From Moraxellaceae bacterium (GTDB taxonomy: Bacteria > Pseudomonadota > Gammaproteobacteria > Pseudomonadales > Moraxellaceae): a stretch of 8,345 bases of DNA. Below the pieces are notes generated by a model. That model ran no database searches. It was not told where the DNA came from and saw only the letters and a program-made list of their open reading frames with translations. Position 1 is the stretch's first letter. The number at the start of each line of letters is the position of its first letter. Shown here piece after piece: positions 1-7,278 of this stretch. Where the stretch lies: NCBI GenBank assembly GCA_003543245.1, contig DPJB01000003.1, positions 2,074 through 10,418 of the forward strand. The letters are read 5' to 3'. A program made the position numbers and the translations under genes.

Positions 1-669
1 GGCGCCTACATTTTCATGGCAACTGCATCCGGTACCGTGAAAAAGACACCGCTGGTGCAGTTCAGCCGCCCACGCAGTAATGGCCTGATCGCACTTCGCC
101 TTGATGATGGCGATACGCTGATTGCCGCTGCCGTCACCAATGGTGCCTGCGAGGTCATGCTGTTCTCTGATGGCGGCAAGGTGATCCGTTTCAAGGAAAA
201 GAACGTCCGCACCATGGGCCGCACTGCTCGTGGAGTACGCGGCATGCGACTGCCGGAAGGCCAGCGCCTGATCTCGATGATCATTCCCGAGACAGGTGCG
301 CAAATCCTCACGGCGTCGGAAAACGGTTATGGCAAGCGCACGGGTCTCGTCGAATTCCCGCGCCGTGGCCGTGGCGGCCAGGGCGTGATTGCCATCCAGA
401 CCAGCGAACGCAATGGCGCCCTGGTAGCTGCCGTGCAGGTAATGGATGGCGATGAGCTCATGCTGATCTCCGATCAGGGCACGCTGGTCCGTACACGTGT
501 TGATGAAGTATCCGTGCTGTCGCGTAACACGCAAGGCGTAACACTGATCAAGCTCGCTACCGATGAGCATCTGGTGGGCGTGGTCCGCCTTCAGGATGTA
601 GGTGGCGATGATGAAGGTTTTGAGGATGCTGGCGAAGGTGAAGCTGACACCACGCCAGATGCTGAATGA
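1..669 (+). CDS. gyrA: DNA gyrase subunit A, C-terminal part (5' end outside window)
   Basis: The last 222 residues of GyrA are present; the frame is open from base 1, so the gene starts upstream. GyrA is the breakage-reunion subunit of the A2B2 gyrase, which introduces negative supercoils. What is visible is the C-terminal beta-pinwheel that wraps DNA. Repeated blade motifs can be read at about residues 22-34 (SRPRSNGLIALRL), 73-82 (GRTARGVRGM), 118-132 (EFPRRGRGGQGVIAI) and 171-184 (around SRNTQGVTLI). The protein ends in a strongly acidic tail (GGDDEGFEDAGEGEAD), as in gammaproteobacterial GyrA. The catalytic tyrosine and the GyrA-box are not in the window. The stop is TGA at 667-669, followed 29 bases later by the preferred serC start. 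I see no terminator after it, so read-through into serC is possible. Identification is firm from the blade repeats and the gyrA-serC neighbourhood. Confidence 0.97.
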   Translation, partial: GAYIFMATASGTVKKTPLVQFSRPRSNGLIALRLDDGDTLIAAAVTNGACEVMLFSDGGKVIRFKEKNVRTMGRTARGVRGMRLPEGQRLISMIIPETGAQILTASENGYGKRTGLVEFPRRGRGGQGVIAIQTSERNGALVAAVQVMDGDELMLISDQGTLVRTRVDEVSVLSRNTQGVTLIKLATDEHLVGVVRLQDVGGDDEGFEDAGEGEADTTPDAE

Positions 670-682
670 TTGATCAACGCTC

Positions 683-689
683 AGAAGGA
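683..689 (+). promoter_or_regulatory. Shine-Dalgarno site deciding the serC start
   Basis: AGAAGGA lies 9 bases before the ATG at 699. It touches the ATG at 690 and lies downstream of the ATG at 666, so only the 699 start has normal spacing. This agrees with protein homology, since family members begin just before the NFCAGPAALP segment. Confidence 0.6.
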
Positions 690-698
690 ATGACTGAA

Positions 699-1781
699 AT
701 GACACGCGCCTATAATTTTTGTGCCGGTCCTGCTGCGCTGCCGCAAGCGGTGCTGAGCGAAGCCCAGAAAGACATGCTGAGCTGGAAAGGCAAGGGCATG
801 TCCATCATGGAAATGAGTCATCGCTCCAATGACTACATTGCCATTGCAGAAGAAGCAGAGAAGGACCTGCGGGACTTGCTCAATGTCCCCGCCAATTACA
901 AGGTGCTGTTCCTGCAAGGTGGCGCCTCGCTGCAGTTTGCCCAGATTCCGATGAACCTGCTGCGTGGCCATAGTTCTGCGGACTATGTGAATACCGGCAT
1001 GTGGTCGACCAAGGCGATTGCCGAGGCAAGGAAGTATTGCGATGTGAATGTTGTGGCTACTGATGAGCACAACAAGTTTCGCGGTGTACCTGCATTTGAT
1101 ACATGGAACCTGAACTCAAAGGCCGCCTACCTCCACTACACACCAAACGAAACCATTCATGGCGTGCAGTTCAACTACATTCCCGAAGTGGACGTACCAC
1201 TGGTGGCTGACTTTTCATCCAGCATTCTCTCCGAGCCGCTGGATGTCTCGAAGTTTGGGCTGATCTACGCTGGCGCACAGAAAAATATCGGCCCCGCCGG
1301 TATTGTCGTGGTGATCGTGCGTGAAGACCTGATTGGCGATGTGCTGCCTGGTACTCCAACCATGCTGGACTACAAGGTGGCGGCTGATAACGGCTCCATG
1401 TACAACACGCCGCCCACCTTCAGCTGGTATCTGGCCGGCCTCGTGTTCAAGTGGCTCAAGCACCATGGCGGCCTCAAGGCAATTGCCGAAGTGAATCATC
1501 GCAAGGCCGCCAAGCTGTACGATGCAATCGACAACAGTGATGGCTTCTATGGCAATCCGGTCATCCGCTCTTACCGGTCCATAATGAATGTGCCGTTTGT
1601 GCTGGCGGATGCTTCTCTTGAAAAAACCTTCCTGAAGGATGCCGAGGAACGTGGCCTGCTCAATCTGGCTGGCCACCGTTCGGTTGGTGGCATGCGTGCC
1701 AGCCTCTACAACGCAGTACCGGAAGAGGGCGTGGATGCACTGGTTGATTTCATGAAGGAATTCCACCAGCGCCTGGGTTGA
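699..1781 (+). CDS. serC: Phosphoserine aminotransferase
   Basis: SerC is a cytosolic PLP enzyme that transaminates 3-phosphohydroxypyruvate with glutamate to give phosphoserine. It also acts on the equivalent 4-carbon intermediate of pyridoxal phosphate synthesis. With the ATG at 699 the protein has 360 residues, close to the ~361 usual for the family. Visible landmarks are NFCAGPAALP (6-15), substrate-binding H41-R42 in MSHRS, LQGGAS (72-77), W102 at the PLP-stacking position, the PLP lysine K195 in YAGAQKNIGP, and GHRSVGGMRAS (325-335). In-frame ATGs at 690 and 666 would add 3 or 11 residues (extension MIDQRSEG...). The 666 ATG overlaps the gyrA stop as ATGA, but the ribosome site and homology favour 699. 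It heads the amino-acid part of the cluster, followed after 61 bases by pheA with a strong hairpin between. Function is certain; the start is fairly sure. Confidence 0.96.
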   Translation: MTRAYNFCAGPAALPQAVLSEAQKDMLSWKGKGMSIMEMSHRSNDYIAIAEEAEKDLRDLLNVPANYKVLFLQGGASLQFAQIPMNLLRGHSSADYVNTGMWSTKAIAEARKYCDVNVVATDEHNKFRGVPAFDTWNLNSKAAYLHYTPNETIHGVQFNYIPEVDVPLVADFSSSILSEPLDVSKFGLIYAGAQKNIGPAGIVVVIVREDLIGDVLPGTPTMLDYKVAADNGSMYNTPPTFSWYLAGLVFKWLKHHGGLKAIAEVNHRKAAKLYDAIDNSDGFYGNPVIRSYRSIMNVPFVLADASLEKTFLKDAEERGLLNLAGHRSVGGMRASLYNAVPEEGVDALVDFMKEFHQRLG

Positions 1782-1785
1782 GATT

Positions 1786-1818
1786 ACACCCTGCGTCCGC
1801 GAGTCGGACGCAGGGTGT
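1786..1818 (+). other. Perfect 14-bp hairpin between serC and pheA
   Basis: Bases 1786-1799 (ACACCCTGCGTCCG) are exactly complementary to 1805-1818, with loop CGAGT. The stem starts 5 bases after the serC stop and ends 24 bases before the pheA ATG. It is GC-rich and should be very stable in RNA. It is followed by TGAAACG rather than a U-run, and the opposite strand has no U-run either, so it is not a standard intrinsic terminator. An mRNA 3'-end stabiliser, a processing site or a weak attenuator are all possible. Confidence 0.75.
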
Positions 1819-1842
1819 TGAAACGTCAGAGAAGAAAGAGAC

Positions 1843-2937
1843 ATGAGCGAAAAGCTGACGCTTGATGACATTCGCCAGAAGATTGATGCACTGGACACAC
1901 AGATCCAGACGCTGATTTCCGAACGGGCACGCTGCGCCCAGCATGTGGCAGAGGTCAAGAAGGCTGAAGATCCGACAGCGACGGTTTTCTATCGTCCAGA
2001 GCGCGAAGCACAGGTGCTCCAGAAGGTCATGGCCCGTAATGAGGGACCACTGCATCCTGAGGAAATGGCGCGCCTGTTCCGTGAAATCATGTCGGCCTGT
2101 CTGGCGCTTGAGCACCCGATGCGGATTGCCTTTCTTGGCCCGAACGGCACCTTCACACAGACTGCTGCACTAAAGCACTTTGGACATTCCGTTTCGACAG
2201 TGCCATTGGCCACGATCGACGAAGTCTTTCGCGAGGTAGAGTCCGGCGCCGTTAACTACGGTGTTGTGCCTGTGGAAAACAGTACCGAAGGCGTTGTCAC
2301 GCATACCGCCGACTCGTTCATGACGTCAACCGTTCACATTATCGGTGAAGTGCAGTTGCGCATTCATCATCATTTTCTGGTGTCTGAAAATACAAGACCC
2401 GAAGCCATTTCACGGATTTACTCGCATCAGCAATCGCTGGCGCAGTGCCGAAAGTGGCTCGATGCTCATTACCCGGGCGCAGAGCGGGTGGCGGTCTCCA
2501 GCAATGCCGAGGCGGCACGCCGAATCAAGGGCGAGTGGCATTCGGCGGCAATTGCCGGCGAAACCGCTGCAGAGCTTTATGGCCTCAAAAAACTCAACGA
2601 GTGCATAGAGGACAACCCCAAAAACTCGACGCGCTTCCTGATCATTGGCAACGAGGCAGTAGCACGATCCGGCGATGACAAGACCTCCATTATCGTGTCA
2701 ATGCAGAAAAACCAGTCAGGAGCGTTGTACGACATACTTGAGCCGTTCAAGCGTCGGGGCATCAACCTGACACGCATTGAAAGCCGGCCTTCCCAGACTG
2801 ATGCGTGGTCCTATGTGTTCTTCATCGATTTTGAAGGACATATCGACGATGTACTGGTCAAGGAAGCCATGGCAGAGCTTGAACCTCGTGTTCGCGACCT
2901 CAAGCTGCTGGGGTCCTATCCCAAGGCAGTTCTCTGA
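1843..2937 (+). CDS. pheA: Bifunctional chorismate mutase / prephenate dehydratase (P-protein)
   Basis: The protein converts chorismate to prephenate and then to phenylpyruvate, committing flux to phenylalanine. It has 364 residues, the usual P-protein size. Residues 1-90 are an all-helical AroQ chorismate mutase with expected active-site positions R11, R28 and K39 and the RPERE segment at 51-55. Residues ~93-270 are the prephenate dehydratase, with LGPNGTFTQ (98-106), VPVENSTEGVV (142-152) and the catalytic TRF (263-265). Residues ~281-360 are an ACT regulatory domain with GALY (293-296; usually GALV) and ESRP (313-316), the phenylalanine-sensing motifs. Feedback inhibition by phenylalanine is therefore likely. 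The ATG at 1843 follows a purine-rich stretch (about 1827-1840, AGAGAAGAAAGAG) that can serve as a ribosome site. No leader peptide rich in Phe codons is visible upstream. hisC follows 39 bases after the stop. Confidence 0.97.
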   Translation: MSEKLTLDDIRQKIDALDTQIQTLISERARCAQHVAEVKKAEDPTATVFYRPEREAQVLQKVMARNEGPLHPEEMARLFREIMSACLALEHPMRIAFLGPNGTFTQTAALKHFGHSVSTVPLATIDEVFREVESGAVNYGVVPVENSTEGVVTHTADSFMTSTVHIIGEVQLRIHHHFLVSENTRPEAISRIYSHQQSLAQCRKWLDAHYPGAERVAVSSNAEAARRIKGEWHSAAIAGETAAELYGLKKLNECIEDNPKNSTRFLIIGNEAVARSGDDKTSIIVSMQKNQSGALYDILEPFKRRGINLTRIESRPSQTDAWSYVFFIDFEGHIDDVLVKEAMAELEPRVRDLKLLGSYPKAVL

Positions 2938-2946
2938 TTTCTGAAC

Positions 2947-2963
2947 CAAGCCGGTACGGCTTG
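2947..2963 (+). other. Small 7-bp hairpin in the pheA-hisC gap
   Basis: CAAGCCG (2947-2953) pairs perfectly with CGGCTTG (2957-2963) around loop GTA. There is no U-run after it. It ends 3 bases before the hisC ribosome site (GGAG, 2967-2970), so it could influence ribosome access or mark an mRNA processing point. The stem is short and this role is inference. Confidence 0.5.
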
Positions 2964-2966
2964 TGT

Positions 2967-2970
2967 GGAG
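2967..2970 (+). promoter_or_regulatory. Shine-Dalgarno site deciding the hisC start
   Basis: GGAG lies 6 bases before the ATG at 2977. The in-frame GTG at 2965 overlaps this site and lacks its own, so 2977 is preferred. The resulting N-terminus (MACDFIALASPGVQKL) matches the pattern of Pseudomonas-type HisC2 proteins. Confidence 0.6.
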
Positions 2971-2976
2971 CCAATA

Positions 2977-4074
2977 ATGGCCTGTGATTTTATTGCCCTG
3001 GCATCACCCGGGGTCCAAAAGCTGTCTCCGTATCAGCCCGGCAAACCCATTGAGGAGCTGGAGCGTGAACTGGGCATCAGCGACATCATCAAGCTTGCCA
3101 GCAATGAAAATCCGCTGGGTTGCTCGCCACGCGTTTTCACGGCGATCGACTCCGGACTCTCCGAGCTGGCGCTGTACCCGGATGGCAACGGATTCATCCT
3201 GAAGCAGGCCCTGTCCGATTTCTACCATCGCCCGATTGCAGAAATCACACTGGGTAACGGCTCCAATGACATTCTTGAGCTGATCGGGCGCGCATTCCTG
3301 CAACCCGGCGATGAAGCCATTTATGCCCAGCACTCCTTTGCAGTCTACCCACTGGTCGTGCAGGCAGTCGGTGCCACCGGAATTACGGTGCCCGCAAGGG
3401 ACTGGGGGCATGACCTGCCAGCAATGGCAAAAGCCATTACGGAAAAAACACGCGTCATCTTTATTGCCAACCCTAATAATCCGACAGGGACCTGGGTCGA
3501 GAAAGATGAGCTGGAGACGTTCCTCAACTCGGTTCCCGGGAATGTACTGGTCGTTCTGGATGAGGCATACGGTGAGTATGTGGACGCCAACGATTTCCCG
3601 GATGGACTCGAGTACCTGTCACGCTACCCTAATGTGATTGTGAGCCGTACATTTTCCAAAGCCTATGGCCTTGCCGGGTTGCGAGTTGGCTATGCGTTCG
3701 CACACCCCGACATTACGAATGTACTGAATCGCGTCCGGCAGCCGTTCAATGTGAATGCGCTGGCCTTGCGCGCCGCAGTAGCCGCCTTGCAGGACCAGGA
3801 CTTCGTGGCGCGTTCACGTGCACTCAATACTGCCGGGATGCGTCAGATCACCGAAGGTGTACAGGCGCTGGGGCTGTCAGTCATTCCTTCCCGTGGCAAT
3901 TTCCTGTGTGTGCATCTCAAGCGTGCCGGCCTTCCTGTTTATGAGGCCCTGTTACGGCAAGGTGTCATTGTCCGGCCCGTGACCAACTACGGCATGCCTG
4001 AATATCTTCGCATCACCATAGGTACGCCCGACGAAAACAACCGTTTTCTTTCCGCACTCAAAGCGGTGCTCTGA
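2977..4074 (+). CDS. hisC: Histidinol-phosphate / aromatic aminotransferase (HisC family)
   Basis: This is a PLP-dependent fold-type I aminotransferase of the HisC group, 365 residues from the ATG at 2977. Seen in order are SPYQPGKP, LASNENPLG (the substrate and N-terminal PLP region of HisC), GNGSNDILEL, NPNNPTG, LDEAY with D195 and Y198 contacting PLP, and the Schiff-base lysine K228 in SRTFSKAYGLAGLRVGYA. The C-terminal LRITIGTPDENNRFL holds the carboxylate-binding arginine region. HisC converts imidazole-acetol phosphate to histidinol phosphate. Its position between pheA and tyrA, as in the Pseudomonas hisC2 paralogue, suggests it also transaminates phenylpyruvate, 4-hydroxyphenylpyruvate or prephenate. 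That broader role is inferred from context and cannot be read from the residues alone. The stop is two bases before the tyrA-aroA start, implying coupled translation. A second hisC may exist in a his operon elsewhere. Confidence 0.93.
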   Translation: MACDFIALASPGVQKLSPYQPGKPIEELERELGISDIIKLASNENPLGCSPRVFTAIDSGLSELALYPDGNGFILKQALSDFYHRPIAEITLGNGSNDILELIGRAFLQPGDEAIYAQHSFAVYPLVVQAVGATGITVPARDWGHDLPAMAKAITEKTRVIFIANPNNPTGTWVEKDELETFLNSVPGNVLVVLDEAYGEYVDANDFPDGLEYLSRYPNVIVSRTFSKAYGLAGLRVGYAFAHPDITNVLNRVRQPFNVNALALRAAVAALQDQDFVARSRALNTAGMRQITEGVQALGLSVIPSRGNFLCVHLKRAGLPVYEALLRQGVIVRPVTNYGMPEYLRITIGTPDENNRFLSALKAVL

Positions 4075-4076
4075 TC

Positions 4077-6299
4077 GTGTCCCGCCCCTTGCTTGGCTCC
4101 GTTGCCATTATCGGTCTTGGCCTGATCGGCTCCAGTTTTGCGCGAGCACTGCGTGAGCAGGGCCTGGCTACGCGGATTACCGGTTCGGCGCGCAGCCAGA
4201 AAACCCGTGCATTGGCAGAGTCGATTGGTGTGGTCGACGTTGCTTATGCCGATCCGGCTGATGCTGTGCGTGACGCAGACCTGGTGTTTCTGGCCATGCC
4301 GGTGCAGTCCACCGAGGCAGTGTTGCGTGCCATTCAGCCCGCTCTACGTGCAGATGCCATCATTACTGATGGCGGCAGCACAAAGGGCAGTGTGGTTGAT
4401 GCGGCCCGTCGAGTATTCAGAACGCTTCCGGCAGTCTTTGTTCCGGGACACCCGATTGCCGGCTCCGAGCAAAGTGGCGTGATGGCGGGCAAGGCCAGCC
4501 TTTTTGACAAGCACAAGGTCATACTGACGCCGCTGCCAGAAACATCTGCACACGCACTCCATACAGTACGCCTCGTTTGGGAGGCCATGGGCGCTACCGT
4601 GCTTGAGATGAGCGTGGAGCGTCATGACGAAGTGCTGGCAAAAACCAGCCACTTGCCTCATCTGTTGGCATTTTCACTTGTGGATACACTGGCGCGGGAG
4701 TCAGAAAATCTCGATATCTTCCGTTATGCCGCCGGTGGGTTTCGTGACTTCACCCGTATTGCTGCAAGTGATCCGGTGATGTGGCATGACATTTTCCTGG
4801 CCAACAAACCGGCCGTTCTCAATGCCCTGCAGCACTTCTCCACGGGCGTTGAACAGTTGCGTATTGCCATCGAGCAGGATGACTCCGAAACCCTGCTTGG
4901 CATTTTCACGCGAGCCAAAGTGGCACGCGAACATTTCACCCACATGCTGGCCGGTACGGCCTATGCGAAGACCATGAAGACCAAGAACATCGAATTCCTC
5001 GTTCAGCCAGGCGGCTCCCTGAAGGGCCATTTCCGCGTTCCCGGCGACAAATCCATTTCCCATCGTTCCATCATGCTGGGCTCCCTGGCAGAGGGTGTAA
5101 CCGAGGTAACGGGGTTTCTTGAAGGTGAGGATGCGCTGGCAACCCTGCAGGCATTCCGTGACATGGGTGTCGTGATTGAAGGGCCGCACAACGGCGAGGT
5201 AAAGATTCACGGGGTCGGTCTCAATGGTCTGCAACCACCACCTGGTCCAATATATTGCGGCAATTCCGGCACCAGCATGCGCCTGTTGTCCGGCATTCTT
5301 GCCGCGCAATCGTTTGATACGGTCATGACGGGTGATGCCTCCCTCAACAAGCGCCCCATGGAACGTGTGGCCAAGCCACTGCGTCAGATGGGGGCTGAAA
5401 TCCTGACCACGGGCGAGAAAGGCACTCCACCGGTCACCATCAAGGGTGGCAAGCACCTCAAGGGCTTTCACTATGACATGCCCGTTGCCAGTGCACAGGT
5501 AAAGTCTGGTGTCCTGCTGGCCGGCCTCTGGGCCGACGGAGAAACGGTTGTTACTGAGCCGGCCCCCACACGTGACCATAGCGAGCGCATGTTGCGCGGC
5601 TTTGGTTATGACGTGAAAGTGGAGGGCGCTACCGCATCGCTAAAGGGGGGCGGCAAGCTTGTGGCGACACGTATTGATGTTCCAGCCGATATCTCGTCTG
5701 CTGCATTTTTCATGGTTGCCGCCAGCATCGCAGAAGGCTCCGACATTGTGCTTGAGCACGTAGGCATCAACCCGACACGCATTGGCGTCATCAACATCCT
5801 GCGTGCCATGGGTGGTGATCTCACGGTAATGAACGAGCGCGAGGTTGGCGGCGAGCCCGTAGCCGACATCCGCATTCGCAGTGCCAGACTGAAAGGCATC
5901 CACATTCCTGAAGACCAGGTGCCACTGGCTATCGACGAGTTCCCCGTACTGTTCATTGCCGCCGCTTGCGCCGAAGGCACCACCATTCTTACTGGCGCCG
6001 AAGAGTTGCGGGTCAAGGAATCGGATCGCATTCAGGTCATGGCAGATGGTCTGACCACTTTGGGCGTCAAGGTTCAGCCCACGCCTGACGGCATCATCAT
6101 TGAGGGTGGTCCGATAGGGGGGGGGCGCGTGGTCAGCCATGGTGACCACCGTATTTCCATGTCGTTTACCGTTGCCGGCCTCCGCGCCACTGGTCCGATC
6201 GAGATTGAGGATTGTGCCAATGTCGCCACCAGTTTCCCGGACTTCACCGGACTCGCCCGTCGTGCCGGGATCAATATTTCCGTCATTGAAAAGGACTAG
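4077..6299 (+). CDS. tyrA-aroA: Fused prephenate/arogenate dehydrogenase - EPSP synthase
   Basis: One 740-residue frame encodes two enzymes. Residues 1-~295 are TyrA: NAD(P)-binding GLGLIGSS (13-20), TDGGSTKG (97-104), GHPIAGSEQSG with H125 as the expected catalytic histidine, KTSHLPH (189-195), and GGFRDFTRIAASDP (220-233). There is no ACT domain. Residues ~304-740 are AroA, which joins shikimate-3-phosphate and PEP: PGDKSISHR (322-330), CGNSGTSMRLL (394-404), SAQVKSG (472-478), TRDHSE (498-503), NPTR (565-568), AIDEFP (618-623) and RVKESDR (645-651, E648 catalytic). The linker is only about ten residues. The GTG at 4077 is chosen because it lies two bases after hisC and just ahead of the Rossmann motif; its ribosome site is weak, so coupling to hisC is likely. 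The fusion is known in Pseudomonas-type bacteria. A G9 run at 6117-6125 lies in the AroA part, with the frame intact. Confidence 0.96.
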   Translation: MSRPLLGSVAIIGLGLIGSSFARALREQGLATRITGSARSQKTRALAESIGVVDVAYADPADAVRDADLVFLAMPVQSTEAVLRAIQPALRADAIITDGGSTKGSVVDAARRVFRTLPAVFVPGHPIAGSEQSGVMAGKASLFDKHKVILTPLPETSAHALHTVRLVWEAMGATVLEMSVERHDEVLAKTSHLPHLLAFSLVDTLARESENLDIFRYAAGGFRDFTRIAASDPVMWHDIFLANKPAVLNALQHFSTGVEQLRIAIEQDDSETLLGIFTRAKVAREHFTHMLAGTAYAKTMKTKNIEFLVQPGGSLKGHFRVPGDKSISHRSIMLGSLAEGVTEVTGFLEGEDALATLQAFRDMGVVIEGPHNGEVKIHGVGLNGLQPPPGPIYCGNSGTSMRLLSGILAAQSFDTVMTGDASLNKRPMERVAKPLRQMGAEILTTGEKGTPPVTIKGGKHLKGFHYDMPVASAQVKSGVLLAGLWADGETVVTEPAPTRDHSERMLRGFGYDVKVEGATASLKGGGKLVATRIDVPADISSAAFFMVAASIAEGSDIVLEHVGINPTRIGVINILRAMGGDLTVMNEREVGGEPVADIRIRSARLKGIHIPEDQVPLAIDEFPVLFIAAACAEGTTILTGAEELRVKESDRIQVMADGLTTLGVKVQPTPDGIIIEGGPIGGGRVVSHGDHRISMSFTVAGLRATGPIEIEDCANVATSFPDFTGLARRAGINISVIEKD

Positions 6300-6308
6300 A
6301 CTCCCTGC

Positions 6309-6355
6309 GCCCGGCCAGATGCACATATGCCGTCTGGCCGGGCAAGGTTGCTTTT
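6309..6355 (+). terminator. Probable intrinsic terminator after tyrA-aroA
   Basis: GCCCGGCCAGA (6309-6319) pairs perfectly with TCTGGCCGGGC (6333-6343) around a 13-base loop, starting 10 bases after the stop codon. A short U-rich stretch follows (TTGCTTTT, 6348-6355), but it is offset by four bases and interrupted, so termination may be partial. It fits an operon boundary before the 212-base spacer that leads to cmk. Confidence 0.55.
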
Positions 6356-6500
6356 CCCCCCGTATTTCTATAGAAAGCACGCGCGTTTTCCGGTCCTGTA
6401 ATGGGGCCGGCCGGGCATGCCTCTTGCCTGCAAACCAGGGATTCAGAAAAGCCGTCAGCGGCCGCTGCGATAAAGCCGGGTAACCTGTGACACGGCACAT

Positions 6501-6507
6501 GAGGAAG
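6501..6507 (+). promoter_or_regulatory. Shine-Dalgarno site of cmk
   Basis: GAGGAAG precedes the ATG at 6512, with its AGGA core 6 bases away. This strong site supports 6512 over the TTG at 6509 and over the later in-frame ATG at 6539. Confidence 0.65.
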
Positions 6508-6511
6508 TTTG

Positions 6512-7255
6512 ATGAGTGCAGAAGTAGAAAAGGTTGTGATGCCGCCAGCTCCAGCACCGGTCATAGCGATTGACGGGCCCAGTGGCTCTGGCAAGGGCAC
6601 CATTGCCCACCGTCTGGCATCGCTGCTTGGCTTCCATGTCCTGGACTCGGGCTCCCTGTACCGTCTGCTTGCACTGGCAGCCCAGCATCATGGCGTGGCA
6701 CTGGACAATGAAGCTGCCCTGCAGGTTCTGGCCGGGCACCTGGATGTCCAGTTCCAGCAGAATGCTGCAGGAGAGGCGGTCATCATCCTTGAGGGCGAGG
6801 ATGTCACCAACGTGATCCGGACCGAGGAAATGGGGCGCTCCGCCTCGATCGTGGCAGCGCTGCCTGCCGTTCGTACGGCTTTGCTGCACCGCCAGCAGGC
6901 CTTCCGCGAACAACCGGGCCTGGTAGCCGATGGACGGGACATGGGCACGGTGGTGTTTCCTGACGCCTGCCTCAAGATCTTCCTGACCGCCTCAGCCGAG
7001 GCCAGGGCCGAGCGCCGATACAAGCAGTTGCTGGAAAAGGGCTTCAGTGCTAGTCTCCCGGCCCTTGTTGACGACATACGCTCCCGTGACAACCGCGACA
7101 TCAACCGTCCGGTAGCGCCGCTCAAGGCGGCAGATGATGCCATTGTGCTGGATTCCACCCAGCTGGGCATTGACGCCGTGATGGAGCGGGTCATGCGGGA
7201 AATCGGCCAGTTGCCCGAGCTCAAGCGACATCTCCGCAACGGGTCCGCCGCCTGA
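6512..7255 (+). CDS. cmk: Cytidylate (CMP/dCMP) kinase
   Basis: Cmk phosphorylates CMP and dCMP with ATP to the diphosphates in the cytosol, recycling nucleotides from RNA and phospholipid turnover. The 247-residue protein shows the Walker A loop GPSGSGKGT (22-30), the CMP-site segment LDSGSLYR (44-51; the usual alanine after SG is serine), GRDMGTVVFPDA (141-152), the lid-region RAERR (165-169) and RSRDNRDINRP (190-200), where arginines and aspartate contact the pyrimidine. The long insert between the CMP-site strands (~65-105) is the family's NMP-binding domain of the longer bacterial type. About 16 residues (MSAEVEKVV then Pro/Ala-rich) precede the first strand; starting at the ATG at 6539 would remove nine of them. 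The gene stands apart from tyrA-aroA by 212 bases and from rpsA by 177 bases, each spacer with a terminator-like hairpin. The cmk-rpsA pairing is widely conserved. Confidence 0.96.
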   Translation: MSAEVEKVVMPPAPAPVIAIDGPSGSGKGTIAHRLASLLGFHVLDSGSLYRLLALAAQHHGVALDNEAALQVLAGHLDVQFQQNAAGEAVIILEGEDVTNVIRTEEMGRSASIVAALPAVRTALLHRQQAFREQPGLVADGRDMGTVVFPDACLKIFLTASAEARAERRYKQLLEKGFSASLPALVDDIRSRDNRDINRPVAPLKAADDAIVLDSTQLGIDAVMERVMREIGQLPELKRHLRNGSAA

Positions 7256-7278
7256 ACCTGCGTCAGCACAAGAATCAT

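Noticed and set aside
2965..2976. GTG start for hisC giving four extra residues (MEPI)
   Set aside because: It overlaps the GGAG that serves the ATG at 2977 and lacks its own ribosome site; homologues start at the equivalent of MACDF.
4701..5579. Long open frame (292 codons) on the minus strand inside tyrA-aroA
   Set aside because: It is a shadow of the clearly coding + strand frame, with no recognisable motifs and no upstream signals.
4974..6299. Separate aroA gene starting at the internal ATG (Met300 of the fusion)
   Set aside because: The frame is continuous with TyrA, no convincing Shine-Dalgarno site precedes this ATG, and the fusion is known in related bacteria.
6139..6483. Plus-strand frame of 114 codons running from aroA into the spacer
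   Set aside because: It overlaps the conserved AroA C-terminus in another frame, has no ribosome site and spans the terminator hairpin.
6509..6511. TTG start for cmk one codon before the ATG
   Set aside because: The ATG at 6512 is a better codon and has better spacing to GAGGAAG.
5640..6557. Minus-strand open frame of 305 codons over the aroA end and the spacer
   Set aside because: It shows no family resemblance, crosses a terminator-like stem and is antisense to conserved AroA sequence.
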